DNA of 64,000 bases, from the NCBI RefSeq assembly GCF_000739775.1, contig NZ_BBJH01000025.1:96510-160509 (forward strand), given 5' to 3'. This DNA comes from Paraburkholderia heleia NBRC 101817 (GTDB lineage Bacteria; Pseudomonadota; Gammaproteobacteria; Burkholderiales; Burkholderiaceae). A program made the position numbers and the translations under genes. Below, one piece after another: positions 7,679 through 16,610 of the stretch (positions within the stretch are counted from its first letter, which is position 1; every line of letters starts with the position of its first letter). The notes under the pieces are model-generated. The model saw nothing but the letters and a program-made list of their open reading frames with translations. It was not told the DNA's origin and searched no databases.

Positions 7679-9329
7679 CCAAACCACCGTCGGCGAACTG
7701 ATCGCCGCCTTCCTCGAACAATGTGGAGTCCGAACCGCTTTCGGCGTAATCTCGATCCACAACATGCCGATTCTCGACGCCATCGGGACGCGCGGCAACA
7801 TCCGCTACGTCGGCGCGCGCGGCGAAGCGGGCGCGGTCAACATGGCGGACGGCCTCGCGCGTGTCTCGGGCGGCCTTGGCGTGGCGTTCACCAGCACGGG
7901 CACGGCGGCGGGCAACGCGGCAGGCGCGATGGTCGAGGCGCTCACGGCAGGCACGGCGCTGCTCCATATCACCGGCCAGATCGAAACCGAATACCTCGAT
8001 CAGGACCTCGCGTACATTCACGAGGCGCCCGATCAGCTGACCATGCTCTCGTCGATTTCGAAGGCCGCGTTCCGCGTGCGTTCGGTCGAGACCGCGCTGC
8101 CCACCATCCGCGAAGCGGTGCGCGTGGCGCAGACGGCGCCGAGCGGCCCGGTGAGCGTGGAGATTCCCATCGACATTCAGGCCGCGCTCACCGACTGGCC
8201 CGCCGATCTCACCGCGCCGCACCTCACGACGCTCACGCACGACGAAGCGCGCGTGGAACAACTCGCAAACGAACTCGCGAAGGCGAAGCGCCCGCTGCTG
8301 TGGCTGGGTGGCGGCACACGCCATGCGCGCGCCGCCGTGGAGCGCCTCGTGGCACTCGGCTTTGGCGTGGTGACGAGCGTGCAGGGCCGCGGCGTGCTGC
8401 CCGAAGATCACCCGGCCACGCTCGGCGCGTTCAACGTGAGCCCTTCGGTCGAACGTCTGTACAAGACCTGCGACGCGATGCTGGTGGTGGGCTCGCGCCT
8501 GCGCGGCAACGAAACGCTCAAATACAAGCTCGCGCTGCCGCAACCGCTCTATCGTATCGACGCCGACGCGCTTGCCGACAATCGCGGCTACCGTAACGCG
8601 CTGTTCGTGCATGGCGACGCCGCGCGCGTGCTCGACGCGCTTGCCACGCGCCTCGAAAGCCGCATCAAGGTCGATCCGCAATTCGCCGCCGAGATCGGCG
8701 AGGCGCGCGAAATCGCCGTGGCGGAAACGGGCAAGGGTCTCGGTCCATACCGCCGTCTCGTGGAAGCGCTGCAGCGCGCCGTGGGCCGCGACTACAACTG
8801 GGTGCGCGACGTCACGATCTCGAACAGCACGTGGGGCAACCGCCTCCTCAAGATTTTCACGCCGCGCGCGGGCGTGCATGCGCTCGGCGGCGGCATCGGC
8901 CAGGGCATGCAGATGGCGATCGGCGCGGCGCTCGCGAACGCCGCCGCGAAGACCGTGTGCCTCGTGGGCGACGGCGGGCTGATGGTGAACGTCGGCGAAC
9001 TCGCGACGGCCGTGCAGGAAAAGGCCAACGTGATGATCGTGCTGATGAACGACCAGTGCTACGGCGTGATCCGCAACATCCAGGACGCGCAGTACGGCGG
9101 CCGCCGCATGTACGTCGATCTGCACCAGCCGGAGTTTTCGCAGTTCTGCGCGAGCCTTGGCCTCAGGCACTACCGCCTCTCGTCGCTCGACGACGCCGAT
9201 AGCGTGATTCGCGAAGGCATGGCGTTCGAAGGCCCCGTGCTGCTCGAAGTGGACATGAAGGCCGTGGGCAGCTTCGAGACGGCGTTCGCGGGCCCGCCGG
9301 TGCGCAAGGAGGAGCCCCAACATGCATAA
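7671..9329 (+). CDS. Thiamine diphosphate-dependent enzyme (acetolactate synthase/decarboxylase family)
   Basis: A 552-residue ThDP enzyme. I take ATG 7671, which overlaps the SDR stop by 8 bases and has GGAGG 13 bases upstream. The catalytic glutamate is E52 (GARGEAGAVN), the central domain spans about 190-340, and the ThDP/Mg motif runs from GDG at 433-435 to N460 (GDGGLMVN ... VLMND). This family decarboxylates 2-oxo acids or joins carbon units. In the operon it probably acts on a 2-oxo acid formed after ring cleavage. It overlaps the next gene by 8 bases. Confidence 0.88.
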   Translation: MSNQTTVGELIAAFLEQCGVRTAFGVISIHNMPILDAIGTRGNIRYVGARGEAGAVNMADGLARVSGGLGVAFTSTGTAAGNAAGAMVEALTAGTALLHITGQIETEYLDQDLAYIHEAPDQLTMLSSISKAAFRVRSVETALPTIREAVRVAQTAPSGPVSVEIPIDIQAALTDWPADLTAPHLTTLTHDEARVEQLANELAKAKRPLLWLGGGTRHARAAVERLVALGFGVVTSVQGRGVLPEDHPATLGAFNVSPSVERLYKTCDAMLVVGSRLRGNETLKYKLALPQPLYRIDADALADNRGYRNALFVHGDAARVLDALATRLESRIKVDPQFAAEIGEAREIAVAETGKGLGPYRRLVEALQRAVGRDYNWVRDVTISNSTWGNRLLKIFTPRAGVHALGGGIGQGMQMAIGAALANAAAKTVCLVGDGGLMVNVGELATAVQEKANVMIVLMNDQCYGVIRNIQDAQYGGRRMYVDLHQPEFSQFCASLGLRHYRLSSLDDADSVIREGMAFEGPVLLEVDMKAVGSFETAFAGPPVRKEEPQHA

Positions 9330-10158
9330 CGGCCATGCCGTGCCGCACGCACCGAATGCACCCATCGACATCGCGATGATCGGCTTCGGTGCGATCGGGC
9401 AGACCGTGTATCGCGCGGTCGCCGCCGATCCGCTCGTGCACGTCTCGCACGTGATCGTGCCCGAACACCACGCCGCCGCCGTGCGCGAGCAGGTGGACGG
9501 CGCGGTGGAAGTCGTGTCGTCGGTGCGCGCGCTTTCCACGCGGCCGCAGTTCGCGCTCGAATGTGCGGGTCACGCGGCGCTCGTCGATCACGTCGTACCG
9601 CTGCTGCAAAGCGGCACCGATTGCGCGGTGGCCTCGATCGGCGCGCTTTCCGATGTCGAGCTGCTCGAACGTCTCTCGCATGCCGCCGACGAAGGCGACG
9701 CCACGCTCACGCTGCTTTCGGGCGCGATAGGCGGCATCGATGCGCTTTCCGCGGCGAAGCTGGGCGGCCTCGACGAAGTGCTGTACACGGGGCGCAAGCC
9801 GCCGCTCGGCTGGCTCGACACGCCTGCGGAAAATGTCTGCGACCTGCGTGCGCTCACGCGGGAGCAGGTGATTTTCGAAGGCAGCGCGCGCGAAGCGGCG
9901 CGGCTCTTTCCGAAGAACGCGAACGTGGCCGCGACCATCGCGCTCGCGGGCCTGGGCCTCGACCAGACGACAGTGCGCCTGATCGCCGATCCGGCCGTGG
10001 AGCGCAACGTGCACCGCATCGTGGCGCGGGGTGTGTTCGGCGAAATGTCGCTGGAAATGTGCGGCAAGCCGCTGCCCGACAATCCGAAGACCTCCGCGCT
10101 CACCGCGTATAGCGCGATTCGCGCACTGCGCAACCGCGCCGCGCGCTGCGTGATTTGA
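9322..10158 (+). CDS. Aspartate dehydrogenase-family protein
   Basis: A 278-residue NAD(P)-dependent enzyme with an N-terminal Rossmann motif MIGFGAIGQTV, the FPKNANVAATIALAGLGLD segment, and the C-terminal block PLPDNPKTSALTAYSAIRAL typical of L-aspartate dehydrogenase. The family oxidises or forms L-aspartate, or acts on related amino acids, and in some bacteria feeds NAD synthesis. Its location in a catabolic operon, overlapping the ThDP gene by 8 bases, suggests a degradative deamination or an imine step, perhaps for a nitrogen-containing aromatic compound. Confidence 0.85.
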   Translation: MHNGHAVPHAPNAPIDIAMIGFGAIGQTVYRAVAADPLVHVSHVIVPEHHAAAVREQVDGAVEVVSSVRALSTRPQFALECAGHAALVDHVVPLLQSGTDCAVASIGALSDVELLERLSHAADEGDATLTLLSGAIGGIDALSAAKLGGLDEVLYTGRKPPLGWLDTPAENVCDLRALTREQVIFEGSAREAARLFPKNANVAATIALAGLGLDQTTVRLIADPAVERNVHRIVARGVFGEMSLEMCGKPLPDNPKTSALTAYSAIRALRNRAARCVI

Positions 10159-11675
10159 TGCGAACAAGTGAGACCCTGAAGATGACTTCATTCGATACGA
10201 GCCTCATCCCGAACGGCGATATCCTGGTCGGCGGCGAGTGGCGCCAGGGGCGCGCCGCGCCTTTTGCGAGCCTTTACCCGGCGGACCAGTCGCTGAACAT
10301 GGAGGTCTCGACGGCGAGCGCCGAAGACGCGAGCGACGCGGTCGAGAAGGCGCATGCCGCATGGAAGCAGGGCGAATGGGCCGGCATGAAGCCGCATCTG
10401 CGCGCGCTCGTGCTCTATCGCATTGCCGACCTGATCATGCGGCGCCACGAAGCACTCGCGCAGCTGCAGCGCCGCGACAACGGCAAGCCGATCGGCGAAA
10501 CGCGCGTGCTGGTGGCGAGCGCGGCGAACACGTTCCGCTATTTCGCCGCGTGCCTGGAAACGCTCGACGACGACCTCACGCCCTCGCGCGGCGATTACCT
10601 GACGATGAGCGTGCACGAGCCGGTTGGCGTCGTGGCCGCGATCACGCCGTGGAATTCGCCGATCGCCTCCGACGCGCAAAAACTCGCGCCCGCGCTCGCG
10701 GCCGGCAACGCGGTGGTGCTCAAGCCCGCCGAAGTCACGCCGCTCGTTTCGCTCGCGCTCGCACGCATCTGCGAGGAAGCGGGCGTGCCCAAGGGCATCC
10801 TGAGCGTGCTGCCCGGCAAGGGCTCGGTGATCGGCGACGTGCTGGTGCGTCATCCGCTCGTCAAGAAGGTGTCGTTCACGGGTGGCACCGAAGTGGGCCG
10901 CGGGATCGCGCGCCTCGCAGCGGAAAAGCTCATGCCGGTGTCGCTGGAGCTGGGTGGCAAGTCGCCGACCATCGTGTTCGAAGACGCCGATCTCGACCAT
11001 GCCGTGAACGGCGTGCTGTACGGCATCTTCAGTTCGTCGGGCGAGGCGTGCATCGCCGGATCTCGCCTGTTCGTGCAGCGCACGATCTACGAAGCGTTCA
11101 TGAAGCGCCTCGTGGAGGGCGCACGCAAGCTGCGCGTGGGCGACCCGTCGCGCGAGAACACGCAGATGGGCCCGCTCATCACCGCAAAGCACCGCGAGTC
11201 GGTGGAGCGCTATGTGGCGCTCGGTCTGGAAGAGGGCGGGCGGCTTCTGTGCGGCGGCGAGCGGCCGGTGGGCGATGGGCGCGAGAAAGGCTTTTTCTAT
11301 CAGCCGACCATTCTGGAAGGACTCCGGAATACTGCACGGATCTGCCAGGAAGAGATTTTCGGACCGGTGCTCGTGGCGATGCCTTTCGACGACGAAGCGG
11401 CGCTGATCGAAGAAGCGAACGACAGCGTGTTTGGTCTCGCAGCCGGCATCTGGACGCGCGACTACAAACGCGCGTGGCGCGTCGCGCGCAAGCTCGAAGC
11501 GGGCACGGTATGGATCAACACGTACAAGCTGTTCTCGATCTCCACGCCGTTCTCGGGCTGGAAGGAAAGCGGCATGGGCCGCGAGAAAGGGCGGCTCGGC
11601 ATTCGTGAATACATGCAGCAGAAGAGCCTCTACTGGGGCTTGAACGACGCGCCGCTGCCCTGGGCCAACGCCTGA
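10158..11675 (+). CDS. Aldehyde dehydrogenase
   Basis: A 505-residue NAD(P)-dependent aldehyde dehydrogenase. ATG 10158 shares one base with the previous stop (TGATG); ATG 10182 is an alternative, since the first eight residues are not conserved in the family. The general base is E264 (LELGGKSP) and the nucleophile is C298 (SSSGEACIAGS). EEIFGPV and the C-terminal GWKESGMGREKG are family signatures. It probably oxidises a semialdehyde made by ring fission, in the manner of hydroxymuconic semialdehyde dehydrogenase, or an aldehyde produced by the ThDP enzyme. Confidence 0.9.
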   Translation: MRTSETLKMTSFDTSLIPNGDILVGGEWRQGRAAPFASLYPADQSLNMEVSTASAEDASDAVEKAHAAWKQGEWAGMKPHLRALVLYRIADLIMRRHEALAQLQRRDNGKPIGETRVLVASAANTFRYFAACLETLDDDLTPSRGDYLTMSVHEPVGVVAAITPWNSPIASDAQKLAPALAAGNAVVLKPAEVTPLVSLALARICEEAGVPKGILSVLPGKGSVIGDVLVRHPLVKKVSFTGGTEVGRGIARLAAEKLMPVSLELGGKSPTIVFEDADLDHAVNGVLYGIFSSSGEACIAGSRLFVQRTIYEAFMKRLVEGARKLRVGDPSRENTQMGPLITAKHRESVERYVALGLEEGGRLLCGGERPVGDGREKGFFYQPTILEGLRNTARICQEEIFGPVLVAMPFDDEAALIEEANDSVFGLAAGIWTRDYKRAWRVARKLEAGTVWINTYKLFSISTPFSGWKESGMGREKGRLGIREYMQQKSLYWGLNDAPLPWANA

Positions 11676-11750
11676 GGGCGCGGGACTCGCTATGCATGTG
11701 GCGGCACCCGGCGCGAAAGCGCAAAGCCCGGTCGAAAGGAGACAGGCAAC

Positions 11751-12713
11751 ATGACGATACTCGGTATCGAACAGATTACTTACGGCGTGACGGATCTCGA
11801 GACCTGCCGCCGCTTTTTCGCGGATTGGGGCTTGAAGGAAACCGCGCACGACGAAACGCACGCGCGCTTCGAAACGCTCAACGGCTGCACCGTGCTCGTG
11901 GTCGACGCGAACGATGCTTCCTTGCCCGCCGCGTTCGAAGCGGGCCCGACGCTGCGCGAAGTGACGTGGGGCGTGGCCACCCGCGCGGAACTCGACGCGC
12001 TGCGCGAACGCCTGAAGGACCAGCCCGGTTACTACAGCGAAGCCGACGCGGCGGGCTGCTTCGACCCGGCCGGCATGGCAATACGCGTGGAAGTCACGCG
12101 CCGGCGCGAGATCGACGTGAAGGGCTCGCCTTCGAACGTGTGGGGGCAGACGCTGCGCGTGGATCAGCCTTCGCCTGTCTATGAGCGCGCGGAGCCCGTG
12201 GAAGTGGGCCACGTGGTGTTCTTTACGAACTGCCTCGCCGAGCAGGAAACGTTCTATCACGAACGGCTCGGCTTCGAGACCTCGGACCGTTATCCGAACC
12301 GCGGCGCGTTCATGCGCTGCGCGCCGCACGGCGGCCACCACGACCTGTTCCTGCTCGCGCTGCCGGACGGCAAGAAAGGCCTGAATCACGTGGCGTTCAC
12401 GGTGCGCGATATCCACGAGGTGTTCGGCGGCGGCCTGCATATCAGCCGCTGCGGCTGGACCACGCAGCTCGGTCCAGGCCGGCATCCGGTTTCGTCCGCT
12501 TATTTCTGGTACTTCAGGAACCCGGCGGGCGGCCTGATCGAATATTACGCCGACGAAGACGTGCTCACGCCCGAATGGCAGCCGCGCGATTTCGAACCGG
12601 GCCCGACCGTGTTCGCGGAATGGGCCGTGGACGGCGGCCTCGACGGCAATACGCGCCGCCAGAAGCACGCCGAGGCGCCGCAAGGCAAGTTCATGACGGA
12701 GCGTAAGCCATGA
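11751..12713 (+). CDS. VOC-family extradiol-type ring-cleavage dioxygenase
   Basis: A 320-residue protein of two vicinal-oxygen-chelate modules (about 5-115 and 150-270). The C-terminal module carries the iron ligands expected for type I extradiol dioxygenases: H154 (EVGHVVFF), H213 (LNHVAFTV) and E264 (GGLIEYYAD). AAGGAGA lies 10 bases upstream of the ATG. It would open a catechol-like ring next to one hydroxyl, upstream of the hydrolase and aldehyde dehydrogenase steps. It is followed by the reductase gene with an ATGA overlap. Confidence 0.87.
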   Translation: MTILGIEQITYGVTDLETCRRFFADWGLKETAHDETHARFETLNGCTVLVVDANDASLPAAFEAGPTLREVTWGVATRAELDALRERLKDQPGYYSEADAAGCFDPAGMAIRVEVTRRREIDVKGSPSNVWGQTLRVDQPSPVYERAEPVEVGHVVFFTNCLAEQETFYHERLGFETSDRYPNRGAFMRCAPHGGHHDLFLLALPDGKKGLNHVAFTVRDIHEVFGGGLHISRCGWTTQLGPGRHPVSSAYFWYFRNPAGGLIEYYADEDVLTPEWQPRDFEPGPTVFAEWAVDGGLDGNTRRQKHAEAPQGKFMTERKP

Positions 12714-13951
12714 GCGCTACACCTGAAAATGCGGCCGCAGAGGCACCGCGTACCGTCGTCGTGATCGGCGGCGGCCAGGCCGCGGGCTGGGTCGTGAAGA
12801 CGCTGCGCAAGGAGGGCTACGCCGGCCGCCTCGTGATGATCGCCGACGAAGTGCATCTGCCGTACGAGCGTCCGCCGCTTTCCAAAGCGGTGCTCGCGGG
12901 CGAAGCCGATATCGAAACGGTGCGTATCGCGAAGCCCGACGAATTCGCCGCGCTCAATGTCGAAACATGGCAACCGGACTGTGCGACGTCCATCGACCGC
13001 ACGGCGCGCATGGTGACTACGCGATCGGGCCGCGAAGTGCAGTACGACCGGCTCGTGATCGCCACGGGCGGCGCGGCGCGCAAGCTGCCCGCGAGCATCG
13101 TGAAGAGCGCGCATGTGACGTACCTGCGCACGCTGGACGAAGCGCTGGCGCTCGGCGAGCGTTTGCGCAGCAGCCGGCGTGTGCTGGTCGTCGGCGGTGG
13201 CTGGATCGGTCTCGAAGTCGCGGCGACGGCGCGCAAGCTAGGCGTGCAGGCGACCGTGGTGGAGGGCGCGCCGCGCCTGTGCGCCCGCTCGTTGCCGGAG
13301 AATGTATCGCGCTTCCTGCTCGATCTGCACCGTGCGAATGGCGTGGATGTGCGCCTGAATGCGATGCTGCTTACGCTCGAAGACCGGGCCGAAGGCGGCG
13401 TGCGCGCAACCTTCGCGGACGGCAGCACGCTCGACGCCGATTTCGCGGTTGCCGGCATCGGCCTCGTGCCGCACACGGCGCTTGCCGTCGCCGCGGGACT
13501 TTCGGTGGACGACGGCATCGTGGTGGACGAATTCGGAGAAACGTCGGATTCCTGCATATTTGCCTGCGGCGACGTGGCGAACCATCCAAACGCATGGCTC
13601 AAGCGCCGCGTGCGGCTCGAATCGTGGGCCAACGCGCAGAACCAGGCCATCGCTGCCGCAAAAGCCGTGCTTGGCGTGAAGACGCCGTATGCGGAGATTC
13701 CGTGGTTCTGGTCCGATCAGTACGACGTGAACCTGCAGATACTTGGCGACATTCCCGCTGGCGTCGCGCCGGTGCTGCGCGGCAGTCTCGAAGAGAAGCG
13801 CGCTTCGCTTTTCTTCGTGGCAGACGGCCATTTGCGCGGCGCCATTGCAATCAACGCGGCACGCGAACTCAAGCTCGCGCGCAAATGGATGGGCCAGGGG
13901 CGCGCGGTGGATCTTGCCGCCCTCGCCGACACCAGCAAGGCGCTCGCTTAA
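12710..13951 (+). CDS. FAD-dependent ferredoxin reductase of the Rieske oxygenase system
   Basis: A 413-residue NAD(P)H:ferredoxin reductase of the BphA4/ThcD type. It has the FAD motif IGGGQAAG at about 19-26, the NAD motif VVGGGWIGLE at about 160-169, and the FAD-ribityl block ACGDVAN near residue 285, with the reductase C-terminal domain after it. It completes a three-component oxygenase together with the ferredoxin at 1971 and the oxygenase at 2634, although it is encoded about 10 kb downstream. The start overlaps the VOC stop (ATGA). Confidence 0.9.
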   Translation: MSATPENAAAEAPRTVVVIGGGQAAGWVVKTLRKEGYAGRLVMIADEVHLPYERPPLSKAVLAGEADIETVRIAKPDEFAALNVETWQPDCATSIDRTARMVTTRSGREVQYDRLVIATGGAARKLPASIVKSAHVTYLRTLDEALALGERLRSSRRVLVVGGGWIGLEVAATARKLGVQATVVEGAPRLCARSLPENVSRFLLDLHRANGVDVRLNAMLLTLEDRAEGGVRATFADGSTLDADFAVAGIGLVPHTALAVAAGLSVDDGIVVDEFGETSDSCIFACGDVANHPNAWLKRRVRLESWANAQNQAIAAAKAVLGVKTPYAEIPWFWSDQYDVNLQILGDIPAGVAPVLRGSLEEKRASLFFVADGHLRGAIAINAARELKLARKWMGQGRAVDLAALADTSKALA

Positions 13952-13989
13952 CCCTCATACACGAGACAACACGGGACGGGATCACAGGC

Positions 13990-15417
13990 ATGAGAACCCT
14001 CGACAACTCTATCGGCCATCGCGGCGGCGCCGCCATGTACGAGCCGCTCAGCGACGCAACCGGTGGGGCCCCCACGCGCGGATCGATCATCGCGCGGCTC
14101 GAACGGCTGCCGACCAACGCCATGCTGGTGCGCGCACGTATCCTCATCGGCCTTGCCACGTTCTTCGACGGCTTCGACGTGATCGCGATCGCCGCGACGC
14201 TGCCGATCCTGATCCAGAGGTGGCATCTCACGCCGTGGGAAATCGGCTTTCTGATCGCATCGGGCTCGGTCGGGCAGTTGTTCGGCGCATTTCTGTTCCC
14301 GTGGCTCGCGCAACGCCACGGCCGCGTGCGCGCGATTGCGTGGAGCTCGGGCATCATCGGCGTGACGAGCATTGCGTGCGGCTTTGCGCCGAGCTTCGCC
14401 GTGTTCGCAGCGCTGCGCGTGGTGCAGGGCCTGGGCCTCGGCGGCGAGTTGCCCGTGGCCGCGACGTATATCAACGAGGTCAGTCGCGCTCATGGCCGCG
14501 GACGTTTCGTTCTCCTTTACGAGATCGTATTCCCGGTCGGCCTGCTCGCTTCGAATGCGCTGGGCGCGTGGCTCGTGCCGCGCTTCGGCTGGCAGATCAT
14601 GTACTTCATCGGTGGAATGCCGCTCGTGCTGTTCTTCGTGCTGCGCAAGCTCGTGCCCGAGTCGCCGCGCTGGCTGGCGGAATGCGCACGCGTGCAGGAA
14701 GCGGATCGCGCCGTGAGCGCGTTCGAGCGTACCGCGAAAGGTCCGCTCGCACCGCTCACGAACGTGGCTGAATTCGATGCGCTCGTTGCGCGCCACCCCA
14801 GGCGCAGCGTGAAGGATCTGTTCGGGCCCGCGTATCGCAAGCGCACGCTCGCCGTGGCGATGCTCTGGATTACCTGCGGTTTCATTCAGTACGGGCTGTC
14901 GACCTGGTTGCCCACGATCTATCGCAACGTCTATCACGCACCCCTGCAACTCGCGCTCAATCTCGCCGTCGCGGCCTCGGTGCTCGGCGTGCTCGGTTCT
15001 CTCGCCTGCGCACTGCTGGTCGACATGGTGGGCCGCAAACCCGTGATCAACGTCTCCTTCGTGCTGTGTGCGATTTCTCTCGCGCTGGCCGGCGTGTGCC
15101 ACGCGATGTCGGTCTACGTGGTCGCGACGTTTTGCGCGCTGGCGCTCGGCCTGCTCGCCAGCGGTTTCATCACCGCTTATGTCTACACGCCCGAGTTGTA
15201 CCCCACGAGCATCCGTGCGCTGGGCTGCGGTGTGGGCGGCGCGTGGCTTAAGGTGGCCGCTATCTTTGCACCGACGATAGTGTCGAAGACGATGATCGGC
15301 GGCAATCTCGACGTGGCGTTCTATATTCTCGCCGCCGTGCCATTCCTTGCGGCCGTGACGGTGCATTTTCTCGGTATCGAGACGAAGGGGAAGGTGCTCG
15401 AGCAGCTGGAGGCGTGA
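13990..15417 (+). CDS. MFS transporter, aromatic acid/H+ symporter-like
   Basis: A 475-residue inner-membrane carrier with 12 predicted helices and the MFS loop motifs (FLFPWLAQRHGRVRAI between helices 2 and 3; LLVDMVGRKPVIN between 8 and 9). FDGFDVIAIAATLP in helix 1 is the signature of the aromatic acid:H+ symporter family (PcaK/BenK-like). ATG 13990 is taken; ATG 14035 is an alternative and neither has a strong ribosome site. As last gene of the operon it probably imports the aromatic substrate. Confidence 0.87.
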   Translation: MRTLDNSIGHRGGAAMYEPLSDATGGAPTRGSIIARLERLPTNAMLVRARILIGLATFFDGFDVIAIAATLPILIQRWHLTPWEIGFLIASGSVGQLFGAFLFPWLAQRHGRVRAIAWSSGIIGVTSIACGFAPSFAVFAALRVVQGLGLGGELPVAATYINEVSRAHGRGRFVLLYEIVFPVGLLASNALGAWLVPRFGWQIMYFIGGMPLVLFFVLRKLVPESPRWLAECARVQEADRAVSAFERTAKGPLAPLTNVAEFDALVARHPRRSVKDLFGPAYRKRTLAVAMLWITCGFIQYGLSTWLPTIYRNVYHAPLQLALNLAVAASVLGVLGSLACALLVDMVGRKPVINVSFVLCAISLALAGVCHAMSVYVVATFCALALGLLASGFITAYVYTPELYPTSIRALGCGVGGAWLKVAAIFAPTIVSKTMIGGNLDVAFYILAAVPFLAAVTVHFLGIETKGKVLEQLEA

Positions 15418-15642
15418 GCGGCAGGGCGTGCCTGCACGTCTTGCATGCCGCCCGAAATGGTTCAAGGGCCTCTCCTGTGGCGAGGTGAGCTGGGTCGAAA
15501 AGCACGGTGCGTATCCTTCCAGCACTTTCACGATAGCACCGAGGCGGTTTAATCATTTCCGGCCTGGATACCTCTTTTCCGATGTTATGAATCGCAAGAT
15601 GCGACGTATTGGATTGAGCGCATCGATGCGCGTGCGACGCGT

Positions 15643-16506
15643 TCACAACAGCGGCAGCGTGAGCCGGATGTGCTCGGCAAAGGCCGCCGTGAGGAGCGAG
15701 GGCCGCTTGCGCCCGAACTTTATCGTGATCCCGACGGCGGGCAAGGGCGGCAGCGCGGGGTCGCCATTGAGAATGGCCAGATCCGGCGGAACGGCCGTTT
15801 GCGTCATGACGGCGAACGCCTGGCCCGAACGCACGAGCGCGGTCAGCCCGGCGAGGCTGCTGCTCGCATACGCGACGCGATAGGCCCTGCCCGTGCGCTC
15901 CAGCGCCTCGCAGGCCGCGATGTGGTCGAGCGTATCGGGATCGGAGAGCGCGAGGGGCAGCGGATCGAAGTGGGAGGCGTCGAGTTCGGGCGAGCCGATC
16001 CAGACCAGTTGCTCGCGCCGGATGATTTCGTCGTCCGTGCCGCGGGCGGTCAAAGGCAGCGACACCATGGCGAGGTCGACCGCGCGCTTGTCGAGTTGTT
16101 CGACAAGGCGCGGCGTGGGCACGCATACGACTTCCACGAGCGCATGGGGATGCTGGCTCGAAAACTGCCGCAGCAAAGAGGGGAGGAACACGGCGGCATA
16201 GTCGTCCGGGCAGCCGAAGCGGATGGTTCCCGACAGGCCCGTGCCGCACAGGTCGGCCATCGCTTCGTCGTGCAGGCGCAGCATGCGCTGGGCATGGACC
16301 AGCAGGCGCTCGCCGGGGTGGGTCAGCGCGACACCGCGGCCGGTGCGCTGAAACAGCGGCTGATCGACGATCTCCTCGAGCCGCTTGATCTGCTGGCTCA
16401 GCGCCGACTGGGTGCGGCCCACGCGTTCGGCTGCACGGCTGAGCGAGCGCACCTCTGCAATGACCGCGAACGAACGCAGCAGATCGATTTCCAGCGGACG
16501 GCTCAC
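15643..16506 (-). CDS. dgdR: LysR-type regulator of dgdA (DgdR)
   Basis: A 287-residue LysR regulator if read from GTG 16506, which has AGAGAGG 8 bases upstream; ATG 16533 would add nine residues and has no ribosome site. The N-terminal helix-turn-helix is SLSRAAERVGRTQSALSQQI, followed by a periplasmic-binding-like effector domain. It is divergent from dgdA, exactly the dgdR-dgdA arrangement known in Burkholderia cepacia, where DgdR represses the decarboxylase gene until a dialkylglycine is present. The identification rests on this context as much as on sequence. Confidence 0.85.
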   Translation of the reverse strand: MSRPLEIDLLRSFAVIAEVRSLSRAAERVGRTQSALSQQIKRLEEIVDQPLFQRTGRGVALTHPGERLLVHAQRMLRLHDEAMADLCGTGLSGTIRFGCPDDYAAVFLPSLLRQFSSQHPHALVEVVCVPTPRLVEQLDKRAVDLAMVSLPLTARGTDDEIIRREQLVWIGSPELDASHFDPLPLALSDPDTLDHIAACEALERTGRAYRVAYASSSLAGLTALVRSGQAFAVMTQTAVPPDLAILNGDPALPPLPAVGITIKFGRKRPSLLTAAFAEHIRLTLPLL

Positions 16507-16531
16507 GATATTAGCCTCTCTTCTAGCTTGC

Positions 16532-16553
16532 ATAAGAACTATTCGATTCTATA
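16532..16553. promoter_or_regulatory. Dyad in the dgdR-dgdA intergenic region
   Basis: ATAAGAA and TTCTATA face each other across an 8-base centre. The region is AT-rich against its surroundings and lies between the divergent starts at 16506 and 16611. LysR proteins bind interrupted dyads of this size, so it is a candidate DgdR site. Confidence 0.4.
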
Positions 16554-16610
16554 AAACCAGAGCGCCGACTAGACTGCAAGAAAAACCCGCCACCCGAAAA
16601 GGAGAAGCCC

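Noticed and set aside
10188..12683. Very long minus-strand open frame across the aldehyde dehydrogenase and VOC genes
   Set aside because: Antisense artefact of high GC at third codon positions; no ribosome site and no domain.
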